Below are positions 11,833 through 24,239 of a stretch of 64,000 nucleotides of DNA, one piece after another; position 1 is the stretch's first letter, and each line of letters starts with the position of its first letter. This stretch comes from Sciurus carolinensis (lineage: Eukaryota > Chordata > Mammalia > Rodentia > Sciuridae), in contig NC_062232.1 in NCBI RefSeq assembly GCF_902686445.1, positions 34,800,454-34,864,453 of the forward strand, read 5' to 3'. The position numbers and the translations under genes are program-made. The notes under the pieces are model-generated. The model saw nothing but the letters and a program-made list of their open reading frames with translations, did not search any database and was not told the DNA's origin.

Positions 11833-12030
11833 TTTTTTTTTTGTACCATGGTACCAGGGAATGAACTCAGGGTCACTTAACCACTGAGTCACATCCCCAG
11901 CCATATTTTTGTATTTTATTTAGAGACAAGGTCTCACTAAATTGCTGAGGCTGGTTTTGAACTCACGATCCTCTTGCCTCAGCCTCCTGAGCAGCTGGGA
12001 TTACAGATGTGCACCACCACGGCTGGCTGG
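11833..12030 (-). mobile_element. B1-dID SINE, antisense
   Basis: Plus strand shows the T-rich tail, then the ID half (GTACCAGGGAATGAACTCAGG...CACTGAGTCACATCCCCAGCC), the linker TTTTGTATTTTATTTAGAGACAAGGTCTC, and the B1 half ending in CTCCTGAGCAGCTGGGATTACAGATGTGCACCACCACGGCTGGC. Short flanking duplication: ATATAGTTTT before, AGGTAGTTTT after. Confidence 0.9.
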
Positions 12031-12339
12031 CAGGTAGTTTTAAAAGAAAGCATGGAGGATCATGCATATGTAACCAGCTTAATCTGGAAGTGATGATAAT
12101 CAATTCCACTGAATTCCATTGGCAAGAATTTAGCATAAGATCCCCACTAAATGCAGGATAGGGCTGGAGGTTACTAGTAAATACAGTGTGTCTGGAGAAC
12201 CACCCTCACTACAACTCTACTCCATGGAAGAACATATTTTTATTGGTCAGCTAGGTGTCTCTATTACATTCTCCTAACTTGTTTTCTGGTCTTCTCTGCC
12301 TTCTCAAATTAACCTAGCTTGTACATTCACAACAAATTA

Positions 12340-12640
12340 AAAATCCTAATCACATTAGCTAATTACTTTAAAAAAAATCTATGGCTCCTCACTGTTTACC
12401 AAGTTAAATATCAACTCCTTATGCTTGGCCTCATCCTACAATACTTTCCTACCCTTTTCAAATGTTTTAGCCAAAATAGGCCACATGCTGTTCTTCAAAC
12501 ACAGGATCTTTGATTCATCCTATGTTCCCATCTGGTACTCTGTCTACCTCTCCATTCTGCCTCTCATGAGTAGTATACATTTTAAATAAATTCAGCATAT
12601 TTTTCTTATTTTATGCCTTTCTGAGTCCTCCAGTGAGGGC
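12340..12640 (+). mobile_element. L2 LINE remnant
   Basis: 'ATGGCTCCTCACTGTTTACCAAGTTAAATATCAACTCCTTATGCTTGGC' then 'CACATGCTGTTC...TCATCCTATGTTCCCATC' follows the L2 ORF2/3' UTR order on the plus strand. An open frame of 64 codons here is incidental. Confidence 0.6.
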
Positions 12641-12649
12641 AATCACTGA

Positions 12650-13780
12650 ATTCTAAACTGTCAGTGTCAAAAATGATGCTCCCATTGAATGTTGTAGTAC
12701 TTGGCAGCAGCAGGAGGCTTGGCCTGCCAGCCTGAGAAATAGGGTTCTTTCATTGACATGTTACAATTAGCACCCATGGAGAAAGCAGCTTAGGCACATT
12801 CCACTGTTTGTAACTACTACTTGAGAGTGTTGGCATGAAGTCATTTCCTAGGGCATAGTGCCTACCAGCTAGAAGTCAGGATTTTACTTGTTTATAAAGC
12901 AAAATTTAGGGCATTTGTGCAAAGAATCATCAGAGAAAAAGAACAAACAAACTTGAAACAAGAGACCATATGCAGAATAAAAAAAGACAATGAGAAGAGC
13001 AATGTAGTAAAGAAACAGAATATTATATGAGGAGTTCTGGAAAGATCTCTTAGCATTTATTACTCTGAGCTTCCTGATGCCAGAAAGCTAATCTAGCTCC
13101 TGACACCTGGTTACCTTTATGCCTAGAAACCCAATTTATCAGGTTTTCTTGATTTTATTCCCAGTTGTAAATATTCTGCTGTGTTGCCCTCAGGCATATA
13201 ACAAAATTCATCAGTCTATGTGGGACAATCTTGGCTATAGTCAGCATTTCCTTCCATTGGAATGACTTCTCAACTCTCCTTTGAGTATCTCAGTCTTTCT
13301 CCTGAAGATGTAGATCTGTTAGTTGTCCTTTCAGTGTTGCTTTACTGCATCCTGAATCCATTCTGACTAAGCAGGTTCACAGGACCTACTCATTTTCACA
13401 AGAAGTAAGTTCCTAGGGCCTTGCTTAATATTCAGTTGTTGAGTTGAAATAAATGTTAAAACTGAATATATAAAAGTGATATTCTTACAATTCAAGATAT
13501 GATGAGCCCAAACTGATATCTAAACTAAATTATTAAGTGGAAAAAAATGCTGGCAGTGTCCCTCCCCCATCAATTATTTCAACGTCCCATCCCTACATCC
13601 ATTTGTCCATCTATTATTTACTGTGAGCATAACTCTCTGTTGAGCTTGGTATTTCTGCTAAGATCCTTGGATAAAAGAAACAGGAAGTTTCCCACTGAGC
13701 ATTTACTCTGTGTTCCTTTTCCAAGCTCCTGGATGTTTTTTGAGCTGTTCTGTTTTGCTGTTAGGTTGAAGCATTGACGT
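12650..13780. other. Unique sequence, nothing recognised
   Basis: No gene or clear repeat seen. A 76-codon open frame at 13547-13777 has no recognisable domain. Confidence 0.4.
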
Positions 13781-13789
13781 GTGTGTTAC

Positions 13790-14110
13790 TTCCATGATCA
13801 AAAACCTTCAGTATTCTTAAAAACAAGCAAAATGTTCCAAATCTCTTAGATAACATAGAAGGAATAAAGTACAAACTTCTCAGTTTGGCATTCAAGGTCC
13901 ACTATTGTGTGGGTCCTAACACCTTTCCCCAGCTCATTTCACAGTTCTTTCTTTAATTATCCTAACTGGCCTTTCTGCAAGTCTTGAAATTCTGCCCTGA
14001 ATGTTCCCACCACAAGATCTTCCTGAAAGTGATCCCCTTTCTCTCAATGTCCTTTTACTCAACTCAGCCTGCCAAAATCCTGATCCTGAAAGGTCCAACA
14101 CAAATAAAGG
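13790..14110 (+). mobile_element. L2 LINE remnant
   Basis: 'GGAATAAAGTACAAACTTCTCAGTTTGGCATTCAAGGTCCACTATTGTGTGGG' is a textbook L2 segment. It is followed by 'CTTTCTGCAAGTCTTGAAATTCTGCCCTGAATG' and 'CTTCCTGAAAGTGATCCCC'. Confidence 0.75.
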
Positions 14111-15704
14111 AGTCTTAAAGTTTGGTTTCTAAATTTGCACCAAATCAGTTTATCTTTCTCTGTGAACACTGATAGTGTTTTGTATGTTGTTTTTGTTCGT
14201 AAACTTCTCTCAAGGTAGTTGTTAAATACACAAACCACTTTAAGGCAATCCATCTTTTCCTTCAATTAAGGATTATGCCTTTCAATTATTGAAGCTCAGA
14301 GAACACCTAGATAGTGTTATGCACAATTAGACTTGCAATATTTGCTTGACTTGAATTGGCAATGTTCTGTCATTTAAGGTTTGTAGGGAGGGGAGCACAT
14401 AACCAGGGAAGAAAGGAGAGATGATAAAGACCTGCTGGGAAGCTATTATAACTGGGAGATAAAAAGCATTTCTGTTTCAACCAAGGTGTGAGTGGAAAAA
14501 GGGAAGGAGATGGATATGAATGTCTATGCAAAAAATGGATTACAGGACAAAGACAAAGGAACAGAAATAACATCAAGGACTGGAGCCCTAGTGACAGGGA
14601 GAATGGGGTCATCCTGAAAAACAGAAAAAGAAAGGAACTCAGAAAAGGGTGGTTTGAGCATAGCGGGAGGGACAGACAGCAGATAATGAGTTCAGTGGTT
14701 TAGATACTTACCTAGATGTACAGGTAGAACCAGGAGGAGGGACATGACAGGTGACTGGAAGTATGGCATTGTAGCCTTGGAGAGCCATCGGCTTAGAGGT
14801 GATGGTTGGAACTAAAAGAGTGGAAGAAATTTTCCCACCTTGCAGAGTCAGGGAAGAGGGTTAGGAGATAGACCCTAGTGAACCCCATGTGCTCAGAGCA
14901 GTGTCACATGAAACTCCTTTTCTGTAGCAAGATTTGCTGCCAAAGATCATATCTTGTACTTAGCTATTTGATTCATTGTAGCTGTTGAAATTTCTCTGGT
15001 CCTGAGTTTTCTCTTCTTCACCCAAGTCTTAAAGAAAGGAAGCTATTTCCCAAACCTCCTGATCTTGCCTTTCATAAGGCACCAGATAAAGTAGTTACTT
15101 TTTAACCAGAGAGCAAGACACAATGTACAAATATGAAACATAATGAACTGAATTCTGCATATCAGAATTAAGTGTACTTTGAACTTGGAGTGGTGAGCAA
15201 AGAGAAAGACATAACTGGGATGGGAGCTAGCGAAAACAATCCTTGGAAGTTCTGTGTTTAGGTAGGAGCTAGCTCAGAAACTCTTAACTCTTTATGAGAA
15301 ATTACAGAAAGCTTCCTAAATAGACTCAAGAAACATTTATTAAGCACCTATTATGCTCCAGGCTGTGTGATCAATTTTTCATATTTAATTTACCCCCAAT
15401 AGATATTCTTTACATTTTCAGAAGAGTGTATCTTGGGTATTTTTGAGATAGTGAACCTAAACTATCTCTGCTAGCTCCACTGCCAGGGACACAGGATGTT
15501 GAGACCACCGTGCTCTCCAAATAGAAGGTCGCCTTGTATCAGATTCCCCAAACAGTTGAGCCTGAGTTCTTTGCCTGTGTTCTAGCTGCCCAATCTGGGC
15601 TTTGTGGCTTTTGTAGCTTCTTTCTGAAAGATTCACAAATAAGATCCCCTCCTTACATAGGAAAGGGGATCAAATGGTGGGAAGCCTACAAACCATCAAT
15701 AAAA
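14111..15704. other. Unique sequence with a possible MIR/L2 scrap
   Basis: 15325-15400 ('AGAAACATTTATTAAGCACCTATTATGCTCCAGGCTGTGTG') resembles MIR/L2. The rest shows nothing I recognise; open frames are short. Confidence 0.4.
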
Positions 15705-15715
15705 ATCCACTTCAA

Positions 15716-15908
15716 GGGGCTGGGATTGTAGCTCAGAGGTATAGTACTTGCCTAGCACATGTGAGGCACTGGGTTCCATCCTTAGCACTGCATAAAAAAT
15801 AAATAAAAGTATTGTGTCCATCTGCAACTGCAATGTGTCAAAATACATTCTGTTGTCATGTATAACTAATTAGAACAATTAAAAAATAATAAAACAATAT
15901 TTTTAAAT
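15716..15908 (+). mobile_element. Chimeric SINE: ID head with an L1 3'-end tail
   Basis: 15716-15788 is an ID head (GGGGCTGGGATTGTAGCTCAG, then GTGAGGCACTGGGTTCCATCC). 15789-15830 is the squirrel tail module AAATAAATAAAAGTATTGTGTCCATC. 15838-15900 matches the 3' terminus of the older squirrel L1 family seen at 28380-28440 and, antisense, at 46350-46410 (CAAAATACATTCTG...TCATGTATAACTAATTAGAAC). An exact 11-bp direct repeat ATCCACTTCAA flanks the whole unit at 15705-15715 and 15909-15919, so all parts were inserted together. Confidence 0.8.
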
Positions 15909-16109
15909 ATCCACTTCAATGAGGACAAATGGAATTTATCTGTTCAAGGATACTGGTACGCAGTGGAACTGAACACAAATCCAGGTCTTCCAATTCTGAT
16001 GAATCTTTCCATTGCACATCTGCTGTTTTGCTGTAACTATTTGAAAGAGGATAGAGAATACATCTATTTCCTTTCTCCAAAACTCCTCACAATTAATAAG
16101 AATTCTTTT

Positions 16110-16445
16110 TAGAAACTTTGGTGTACCAGACACTGTGCTAGTGATTTATATACATTTTTAAATCTTTGTAAAGTCTTTGGAGATAGATGTTATTGGAAGG
16201 AATTAGCGTCCTAATTTATAGATTAAGAGAACTGAGGTTTAGAAATGTTGTGTGAATAGATCCATGATTACCTGTCTATCCAATGACAAAGTTGGAGTTC
16301 TTTCTATAACATGGTGCCCTCAGAGGCTAGAGAGGGTCAAAGATTTGAACCTTAGTTTTCCTTGCTTATTTTCATACCTCCAGTTCCAAATTCAGTGACT
16401 GGCACATAGCAGGTTCCCCATCAATGTGTGCTAAATGAATAAGGG
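16110..16445 (-). mobile_element. MIR SINE remnant(s)
   Basis: 'ACTGTGCTAGTGATTTATATAC...TTATTGGAAGG...TAGATTAAGAGAACTGAGGTTTAGAAATG' is a MIR core. 16383-16440 ('TGACTGGCACATAGCAGGTTCCCCATCAATGTGTGCTAAATGAAT') is a MIR/L2 3' tail. Strand of each piece is uncertain. Confidence 0.5.
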
Positions 16446-16649
16446 TATACTTGAGCTAAGTGGAGAGGGTAGGAAAGAAAATCTCAAAGAGTGACAGTTG
16501 GAACTAGCTGGGACCATGCTGGGAAGGAAGTAACACGACATCATGCAATGAGGTAGAAATTGTCTTTCATTAGATATTTAAAAAGGAAGGCAAATAGGTT
16601 AAGAGTTGAGACACATTTAGAAAGCTTACCCTGTGTGGGGCATTCCACC

Positions 16650-16995
16650 TAGAAATATCAAAGCCCAACTCCCTTGCCTTACATCTGAACAACTAGGTGT
16701 TGTAATTTACACTCCAGAGTTGTCTTTTAGGGTCAAAAAGCAGTCTACTTTGAGGTGCTTTACCTGAAATCATCCCCCTGCTAGGCTCATACCAGTCTCC
16801 ATCCTGATCCCCTTACTTCTCTCCTGGCCTCTCTGGAGAGCAAGTTCTTATTAATTCACTTGCATATGAATCCTCAATTCAGATTTCTGCTTCTGGAGAT
16901 TCCTGCCTAAGTCTAGGAGTCATTGTAGAGCAGTCTGCCTGGTATTGGCCAACACTCAATAAATACACATTGAATGAATGGAGGAATGAACAAAT
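16650..16995 (+). mobile_element. L2 LINE 3' end
   Basis: Ends with 'CCTGGTATTGGCCAACACTCAATAAATACACATTGAATGAATGG', the characteristic L2 3' terminus. Upstream text fits decayed L2 3' UTR. Confidence 0.6.
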
Positions 16996-16999
16996 GGGT

Positions 17000-17355
17000 C
17001 CTAGAGCTATCCCTCTCCCTTATGTCTAATATCCATGAGGTCTATGGGAACCATTAGTAATGGGAGTTTTCCCTTCTTTATATCTTTAGTGTCTTTCCCT
17101 TTTTTCCTTTACCACTGCCTTAGATCAGGCCTGCCTCATTTCTTTCTTCCAGTATAGCCAGAGCCTTCTAGTGGTTTTCCAGTTCCCTCTTCATTGCAAC
17201 CAATATTTCTGTACTAATGCTAAAGTTCAGCTTATCCTTTTAACTCCTCCTAAACTTTTAAAAATTAATTTCTCCTAAGTTTAAAGACCAAGGTCAAGTT
17301 CCTTGGTCATTTGATTCTTGCTTTGCCCTTCTACCTCATGTCTCCCCATTCCCCT
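17000..17355 (+). other. Possible additional L2 remnant
   Basis: Pyrimidine-rich sequence with L2-like words ('CTTTGCCCTTCTACCTCATGTCTCCCC') adjoining an old L1. Not assigned with confidence. Confidence 0.3.
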
Positions 17356-17359
17356 ACTC

Positions 17360-19150
17360 CAGAAATTCACTTTGCTCCAGGCACACTGAATTATTTGTCA
17401 TTTTATAATTTTAACTCCTATGTTTAGGTCTTGATGCATGTTGATTCAATTTTTGTATATGGTACAAGGTAAAGGCCCAATTTCATTCTTTTGCATGTGG
17501 ATATTCCATTTTCCTGACTTTTGTTGAAAACACCATACTTTTCCCACTGAATGATCTTGGCACCATTGTCAAAAATCCACTGATCATAAACATGAAGATT
17601 TATCTTTGGGCTTTTGATTATATTCAGTTAGTCTATATCTCTCTCTTTATGCCAAGACACACTCTTTTGATTACTGCAGTTTTGTAGTACACCCTCCGAC
17701 TTTGCTCTTCTTTTTAAAGATTATTTAAAATATTTTGGGTGCTTTGAGATTTCATGAATTTTAGAAATGGTTTGCCTATTTCTGTAAAAATACATTTAAT
17801 ATAACATTTACATCTATAACATTTCTTAGAAGTGTTGTTTTAGCAGCTTACTGTAAATTTTGATATGTTACATCTTCATTTACCTTTATTGTAACATATA
17901 TTTACATTTCTCTTTTGGTTCTTTCTTTGATCTGTTGATTATTTAGGAGTCAATTATTCAAATCCCATGTATTCATGAACTTTCAAAATTTCTTTCTATC
18001 ATTTTTTCCTAGTTTAGTTTCATTGTGGTTGGAGAACATACTTTATTCCCATCCATGAAAATTTATTAAGGTTTGTTTTATGGTCTTTCCTCAAGAATAT
18101 ACCAAGTTAACTTGGAAAAATTGCATTTTCCTCTTGTTGGGTGGAGTGTTCTATAGATGTCTGCTAGAACTAGTGGGCTTATAGTGTTGGTTGTCTTACT
18201 CTTCTGACTAGTTTTTATGTCCATTATTGAAAGTGAGATACTGTGGTCTCTATTGTTGGATTGTCTATTTTGGTCATCTTTTCTGTCAGTTTTTGCTTCA
18301 TGTATTTTGGTACCTTTTGTTAGGTACTGATAAGTTTAGTTCATCTTGTTATATTCCTAATGGATTAACCTTTTATAAAATGATCATCTTTATTTCTAGT
18401 AATATATTTTTTTGTGTTGAAGTCTATTTTGTTTTATAGTAGTAGGGCTATTCACTTTTATTGGCTGTTTTTTGCATGATATTTTTGCATCATCTTGCTT
18501 TTCATCTATTTGTATATTTGAATCTAATTTACATCTTCTGTACAGAGCAAATTAGAACTTGTTTAATTCAGTCTGACTCTCTCTGTTGCTTAATTAGATT
18601 ACTTAATACATTAATATTTATATTATTATTTATATAGTTGGGTTTATATCTACAATTTTAGTTTTTATTTTCTATTTCTCATCTTTGTATGTTTTGTGTT
18701 CCTCTGATCATATTTACTGATTTCTTTGGAATTAAGTAAATAATTTATAATGTAGTATTTTCATTTCTTTAATGATTTTTCTCACTATGTAGTTTTTAGT
18801 TTTTCATACTAAATATCTTCAGATTTATACCAGCCTAATTCTAGAGAGATCTCCTATGTTACTCTTCTAAATCTCTAGTCCTTTCCTTCTATTTGTGGTT
18901 TTACTTATATGTATTTTATCTGTAAGTGTTACAAATCCAACAATACACTGTTGCAATTATTAATTTATATATTTTTATGTCTTTTATAGAATCTAAGAGA
19001 AAAAATGAGAATATATAATTTTAGCATTTTTGGCTCTCTATATTTGTTCCTGTGGATTCCAGTTAACATTTGGAATCACATCCTTACCCCCATACAGCTT
19101 TGTTTCCACTGACTTCCTTTGTGCTATTATTGGCAAATGTATTACATTTC
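17360..19150 (-). mobile_element. Old L1 ORF2 remnant, antisense, internally deleted
   Basis: 17420-17700 reads in reverse as the distal ORF2 (plus-strand 'CTTTTGCATGTGGATATTCCATTTTC', 'GAATGATCTTGGCACCATTGTCAAAAATC'). 17900-18520 reads as the ORF2 endonuclease half ('TTGTGGTTGGAGAACATAC', 'GTTGTCTTACTCTTCTGACTAGTTTTTATG', 'GAAGTCTATTTTG'). The jump between them implies an internal deletion of the RT region. Many stops. Confidence 0.65.
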
Positions 19151-20020
19151 TATATGTTACAGAACAGATGATGCATTGTATACATATTGTTTAATAATAT
19201 TGATTTTTAAGTAGTTAAAGAAAGGAGTATAAATATATATTTATACTGTCTTTTATAATCAGTCTATATCAGGAATGAATCTACCAGTCTCTTCATGATT
19301 GCTTTCTAGCACAACTTCTGCTATTTTTAGAAATGTCCTTTGACTTGAACTTTTCCACTCTCTTTTCCAAATAAAGTCAGTTCCTTTGATTTGGGATTTG
19401 GAACTCTCTATTCTATGACCTACTTCTCTCCCAAGGAAAACTATATTAATCAGGCTCTGGTTTTGTGGTTAGAGTCAATGACTTGCTTGTCTGAGTGACG
19501 CCCCCAATTTAGGAACTGAATGCTTGATGGATAGAGTGGGACAGGAGGCCCAGTCTCTTAGATTTGCCTATATTATCATGAAAACCCTGCCTTAGGAAAT
19601 AGGACAAAGACAAATGGGACTCTACTCTTCTTAGTAGCATTGAGCCTCTATTCCATGATTAGAGGATAGGTAGAAGAAGGGAGCACACACCTCTGCCTCA
19701 CTCACCTAGAATTTAACCTCAGTAATAGCTAGCTAGGCGAAGAATGTGAAATGCTGTTGTCCTGACCCTCATGGGATGATGACCTTTTAACTGGGAGTAT
19801 GGGGAAAGGGAATCCTATATTTTTTTTGGCTATACCAATCTGGATTTTTCATCTCTCGTAGTTGGGAGGTTGAAGGTTGTGCATGGGATTTTGGTTTACA
19901 TACCATCAGACTCTTAGAGTTCTTATTGAGTTTTAGTAGATTTCTAGAATAAATGTTTCATTTGATATATGCCCATAGGACAGTTTACAGAGACATTAAA
20001 TGGTTGCTTTAAAAGTAATT
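19151..20020. other. Unique sequence, nothing recognised
   Basis: No open frame over 60 codons and no repeat identified. Confidence 0.4.
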
Positions 20021-20021
20021 T

Positions 20022-20205
20022 TCAGGCTGGGTATGGTGGTGCATGCTTGTAATCTCAGCCACTCAGGAGATTGAGGAAGGGAGATTGCAAGTTTGAGGCC
20101 AGCCTGGGCAACTTAGCAAGACCCTGTCTCAAAGTGAAAAATGGGCTGGGAACATAGCTCAGTGGTAGGCACCCTTGGGTTCAATCCCCAGCAGTGTACA
20201 CATAC
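20022..20205 (+). mobile_element. B1-dID SINE
   Basis: GGCTGGGTATGGTGGTGCATGCTTGTAATCTCAG, GTTTGAGGCCAGCCTGGGCAACTTAGCAAGACCCTGTCTC (B1 half), then GGGCTGGGAACATAGCTCAGTGG...GGGTTCAATCCCCAGCAG (ID half), and a short CA-rich tail (20205-20235). Confidence 0.9.
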
Positions 20206-20235
20206 ATGTGCACACACATACACAATCACAACAAA

Positions 20236-21985
20236 TTTTCACCACTTTAGCTGGGGAGTGGGTCCATGGAGCTCTTTACATTGTCATATCAGAAGTTGAA
20301 CTCCCCAGTTATTTTATTCCCAAACATAAATTATTATTTTCTCCATAAGCAGAATCTGACTATTAGTTTCCATAGTCAACTACTTTAATGTTGTCCTGTT
20401 ATCATCATTCATGGAAAAATGCTAAATTAAAGTCCTCAATACATTGATTAGTATTATCTACAAGTTTAAAAATAAAAACAGTCAAACCATTTAAAAGCCA
20501 CATTTCAAAACTGGGAACAATTTAAAATTTTTTAATTGTGAATTTGATGTCTCACTCAAAGGTCAATGAAACCTTTGAGCACACATTGCCCTATGTGAAC
20601 CAAACTAAAATAAGTTGGATTTTACTCTGGGCGTTTGGCAATTATGGTGTGGCAGGTGAGCAGGAAGGCTGCTCTTACTGCACTTTAGTTTCTAATATGG
20701 CCATCAAGAGCTCAGTTTCAAAAGGGCTATTTTGTGGGTGACTACTTTTTTATTCATCATATAGAACAAGGTCCTGGTACACATGGGTCCCACACACAGG
20801 CAGAGTCTCTGTCATTTGGTAGCAATAAATCTCTTCAAAAATAAAGAACAATTGTTTTCATGTCAGTTCCTAACTGTATTAATTGAGCACAAGTAAAACA
20901 TTGCAAAACTGAAATCCACATATAAACCTTCAAACTACATTTAGTTATTAATTCTCCATCCCCTCCTCTGAATCTTGTTTCTTGAGTCCATAAACTTGGG
21001 TGGGCAAGAAACATTGTTTTGCATTCTTCATTTTTCTAAAATAAAATAGAATCTGATGCTAGTGTCTATCCTTCCTGGGTTATGAGAAATATTATCTCAG
21101 GTACTGACAGCTCCTCTTCTCTCCTTCTCATGTGTTTTGTCAAAGCCTGGATTTTAGATAACTTGGTTTCTGTGGTTTTAAAATCTTTTATGTTTAGGCT
21201 GCTTTCTGGTCAAGGAGCCACTGGGGATCTTTGTTGGGGCTTTTGGTGACATGGTGTCTGTCTCTATGTGGTTCCCCAGACTTTCCCTACTGAGATCCTT
21301 CCCAAGTCAGGGGTCAGGGTTCCCTTTCAGACATGGGGGATTATTTCCTTCTCTGATTTAGCTGCTTCTGTTTTGGAACCCCTAACTCCAACAAAAAAGA
21401 CTTATGCTTTTCCCCAAGACCTAATTTAATTACCTTAATAAGTTCAACGATTGGAAAACAAGTATATAAGCTTCACACTTTCTGCTGTGTAATAGCACCT
21501 CACCCTCTTACCTGTACCATCTCCCCATCCCCCAGATGAAGAAATTTGAAAGCTTTTCTCCTTTATCTGGCAGAAGGAAAAATACAGCGAAAACTAAATC
21601 AAATTCTTTCAATAAATAATCTTTACATGGTTTCTAAAAGCCTATATGGACTGCTTTCTCTTCTTTCCTTGCCTATTCTCTAGTGGAGTTTCTTTTTTGA
21701 TATGGTTAAAGGAAGAGAGAAAAGAAGGGGACTAAGCTAATTTAACTCGCTATGAATGATGGGTTCCCAATTTAGTAATTCAGAGCAAGATATATGTGCA
21801 GTGCTACCATGTATGAATAATATTTGGTAACACTTAGGGTGATTTTTTTCCTCCTTTTCTTCCCAACTGTGGACCACATTAACTTCCACTTCCCTTCAAG
21901 GGTTTGTGTTTGCTTTAAAATATATTGTGTATATTAAGGGTAATTACCCATAGTCTCTATGGCTCTTAAAAGTCTTCCAGATCAG
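20236..21985. other. Unique sequence, nothing recognised
   Basis: No repeat I can name. A 67-codon open frame at 20538-20741 shows no domain. Confidence 0.4.
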
Positions 21986-21991
21986 CTAACT

Positions 21992-22071
21992 GATCCTTCC
22001 TTCCTTCCTTCCTTCCTTCCTTCCTTCCTTCCTTCCTTCCTTCCTTCCTTCCTTCTTCCTTCCTTCCTTGC

Positions 22072-22135
<64 letters not shown>
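21992..22135 (+). repeat. (TTCC)n(CT)n microsatellite at a SINE tail
   Basis: About 20 TTCC units with small interruptions (21992-22075), then about 28 CT units (22077-22133). Read on the minus strand it is (AG)n(GGAA)n following the 3' tail of the antisense SINE at 22136-22310. Open frames of FLPS/SLSL repeats here are artefacts of the repeat. Confidence 0.95.
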
Positions 22136-22137
<2 letters not shown>

Positions 22138-22310
22138 ATTCTTGATACCGGGGACTGAATCCACTCAACCACTGAGCCACATCTCCAGCCCTTTTTGTAT
22201 TTTATTTAAAGACAGGGTCTTGCTAAGTTGCTTAAGCTGGTTTTGAGCTCTTGATCCTCCTGCCTCAGCTTCCCAAGCCACTTGGATTTCAGGCATGCAC
22301 AACTGCTCCC
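22136..22310 (-). mobile_element. B1-dID SINE, antisense
   Basis: ID half (GATACCGGGGACTGAATCCACTCAACCACTGAGCCACATCTCCAGCCC), linker, then B1 half ending GGATTTCAGGCATGCACAACTGC. The 3' tail passes into the (AG)n microsatellite. Confidence 0.9.
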
Positions 22311-22384
22311 CACTAGCTCTTTGATTCTTGCAATTCCATCAGTAGAGTTACACATCCTTTAAGTGTAGATAGTTTAAGACGGTT

Positions 22385-22835
22385 GTATTAGCTTTCTAGG
22401 GATGCTATAGCAAAGTATCACAGTGGTTTCAGATGACAAAAATTTAGTCTTTCATAGTTTTTGAGGCTAGAAGTCTGAAATCATGGGGCCTGCAGGATCA
22501 TGCTTCTTCTGAGGGCACTGGGGAGCGTCAGTTCTGTGTCTTTCTCCTTGCTTCTGGAATATACTTGCAAGTCCTTGACTTGTAGGTAGCTTACTCTAAT
22601 CTTTGCCTCTGTGTTACATGGTTCCCTTACCTGCCTGTCTCTTTCTCTTTAAATCTTTCTCTCCTTATAAGGACACCAGTCACCAGATTGAGGGTACACT
22701 CTAATTCTGTATAATCTCATCTTAACCTGGTTACCTCCTCAAAGACTTTATTTCCAAATAAATTCACTTTCACAGGTATTGTGTATTAGAATTTGGACAT
22801 ATCTTTCAGGTGAGACAGTCTAACACACAACAAGG
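22385..22835 (-). mobile_element. MLT1-like MaLR LTR, antisense
   Basis: 'GTATTAGCTTTCTAGGGATGCTATAGCAAAGTATCACAG', 'TTTGAGGCTAGAAGTCTGAAATCATG', 'ATAAGGACACCAGTCACCAGATTG', 'TAATCTCATCTTAACCTGGTTACCTCCTCAAAGACTTTATTTCCAAATAA' follow the reversed MLT/MaLR-type order. Decayed. Confidence 0.6.
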
Positions 22836-22839
22836 ATTA

Positions 22840-24235
22840 CCACTAAATTATTGTCAACTACTTGTGGATGGGTATGAGGGAAGCATTCTAAGCAGGTTTC
22901 AGAATCTCAGGGACATGATGGTGGGGGACTGGAGCAGAGGAAAAGAGTGGGGTGTGCTGTTCACATTGATGCCGAAGATCTATCTGCTATGACCCTGTGA
23001 TTCTCTGTCACTTTGACCATATAAAGGAAAAGGAGGCTGAGAAGATAGAGAATCTGCAGTTGGACAGAGAAACAAAAATTAACTGACTTTGTTAAAAGTC
23101 CCAATGAGTCCAGTGGGAAAGAAATCTTTGTACAATGATCTGATCTGAGTCACATGCATCTCTCTAATTTAAATGGTTTGGAGAAGTGATTAAAATGTCA
23201 AATTTCTAAGTTTTAAAATTTTGCCTCATCTTTTCTTTAGTTTTCATTGTTTCATAACTGAGCTATGAGAAGTTTAGCTTTTGGTTTCCTTTAAAATGAT
23301 TTGTCTTATAATTCTAAAGAACCACTAGTTTTAAATCCTTCTCAATTGTATCATCATAATTATTTGAAGATTAGAAAAACTGACAAGACAAAGTGTCAAA
23401 AACAAAACTAAGTTTGAGGCAAAATTAACACATGCTGTTTATTCATCAACTTGTAGCAAGGGAAATCTTGTGGAGGTCACTGTCATTTCAGCAAGGGCTC
23501 AAAGGTGTTAGAAAGGAAATCAGATTTACAGCATAAGTGAGGAAATACTGGTACAGTATCTGATTGGTGAACTTTCTATTAAGGTGGGATTGTTTTTTGA
23601 AGGAAAGGAGACTTTCTAATGGCCCTTAGGTATATTTGGCAATGCCTGGTTGGTTGCAAAGGTTTCAGTGAATAATTTGGGAGCATTTCATAAGAGAAAG
23701 AATTACTTAGTGTTGGGGCAGAGGGTAGGGACTGGCCATAATGTGAAAGGAGTGGGGGTTAATGAGATGCTTTTTTGCAGTCAAATTGTCCTTGTGTTAT
23801 CAGGAAGGGGGAGACTTCCATGGCAGACAGTTTCCCTAAAATAATGAGAGCTCTAGATAATACATCCCATTGTAATGGGATATGAAGGATAAAAAAGGAA
23901 GACTACTAAATAGCAGTTTGAAACAAAGCTACATTCATTTGCTTGCCTGGTAATACACACTATCTCAGAAGGACTCTCTTAGCAAAAATAAAGGTCTAGA
24001 TGCAAAATCAGAAAGGAGAAAGTATATCAAAGGAGTGAGATTCTGAATTCATGTCTCTGGCTGGCTTAAAAAGCAGAGTGGAAACTTCTATGCTACTGGT
24101 CACTTTTAAGCTGTTTTATCACTAAGTGCCAGAAAGTTGAGTTTCAAGCAAACCCAGTATGACGTGTATTAAATTCCAGTTGGTCTAGCTTCATTCAGGA
24201 GCATACTAATATGCACATGCAAGCAGCTCAGCAAG
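22840..24235. other. Unique sequence, nothing recognised
   Basis: Short open frames (up to 64 codons) only, no motif recognised. Confidence 0.4.
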
Positions 24236-24239
24236 ATCT

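Noticed and set aside
21959..22246. 95-codon FLPSFLPS/SLSLSL frame
   Set aside because: Translation of a (TTCC)n(CT)n microsatellite plus a SINE.
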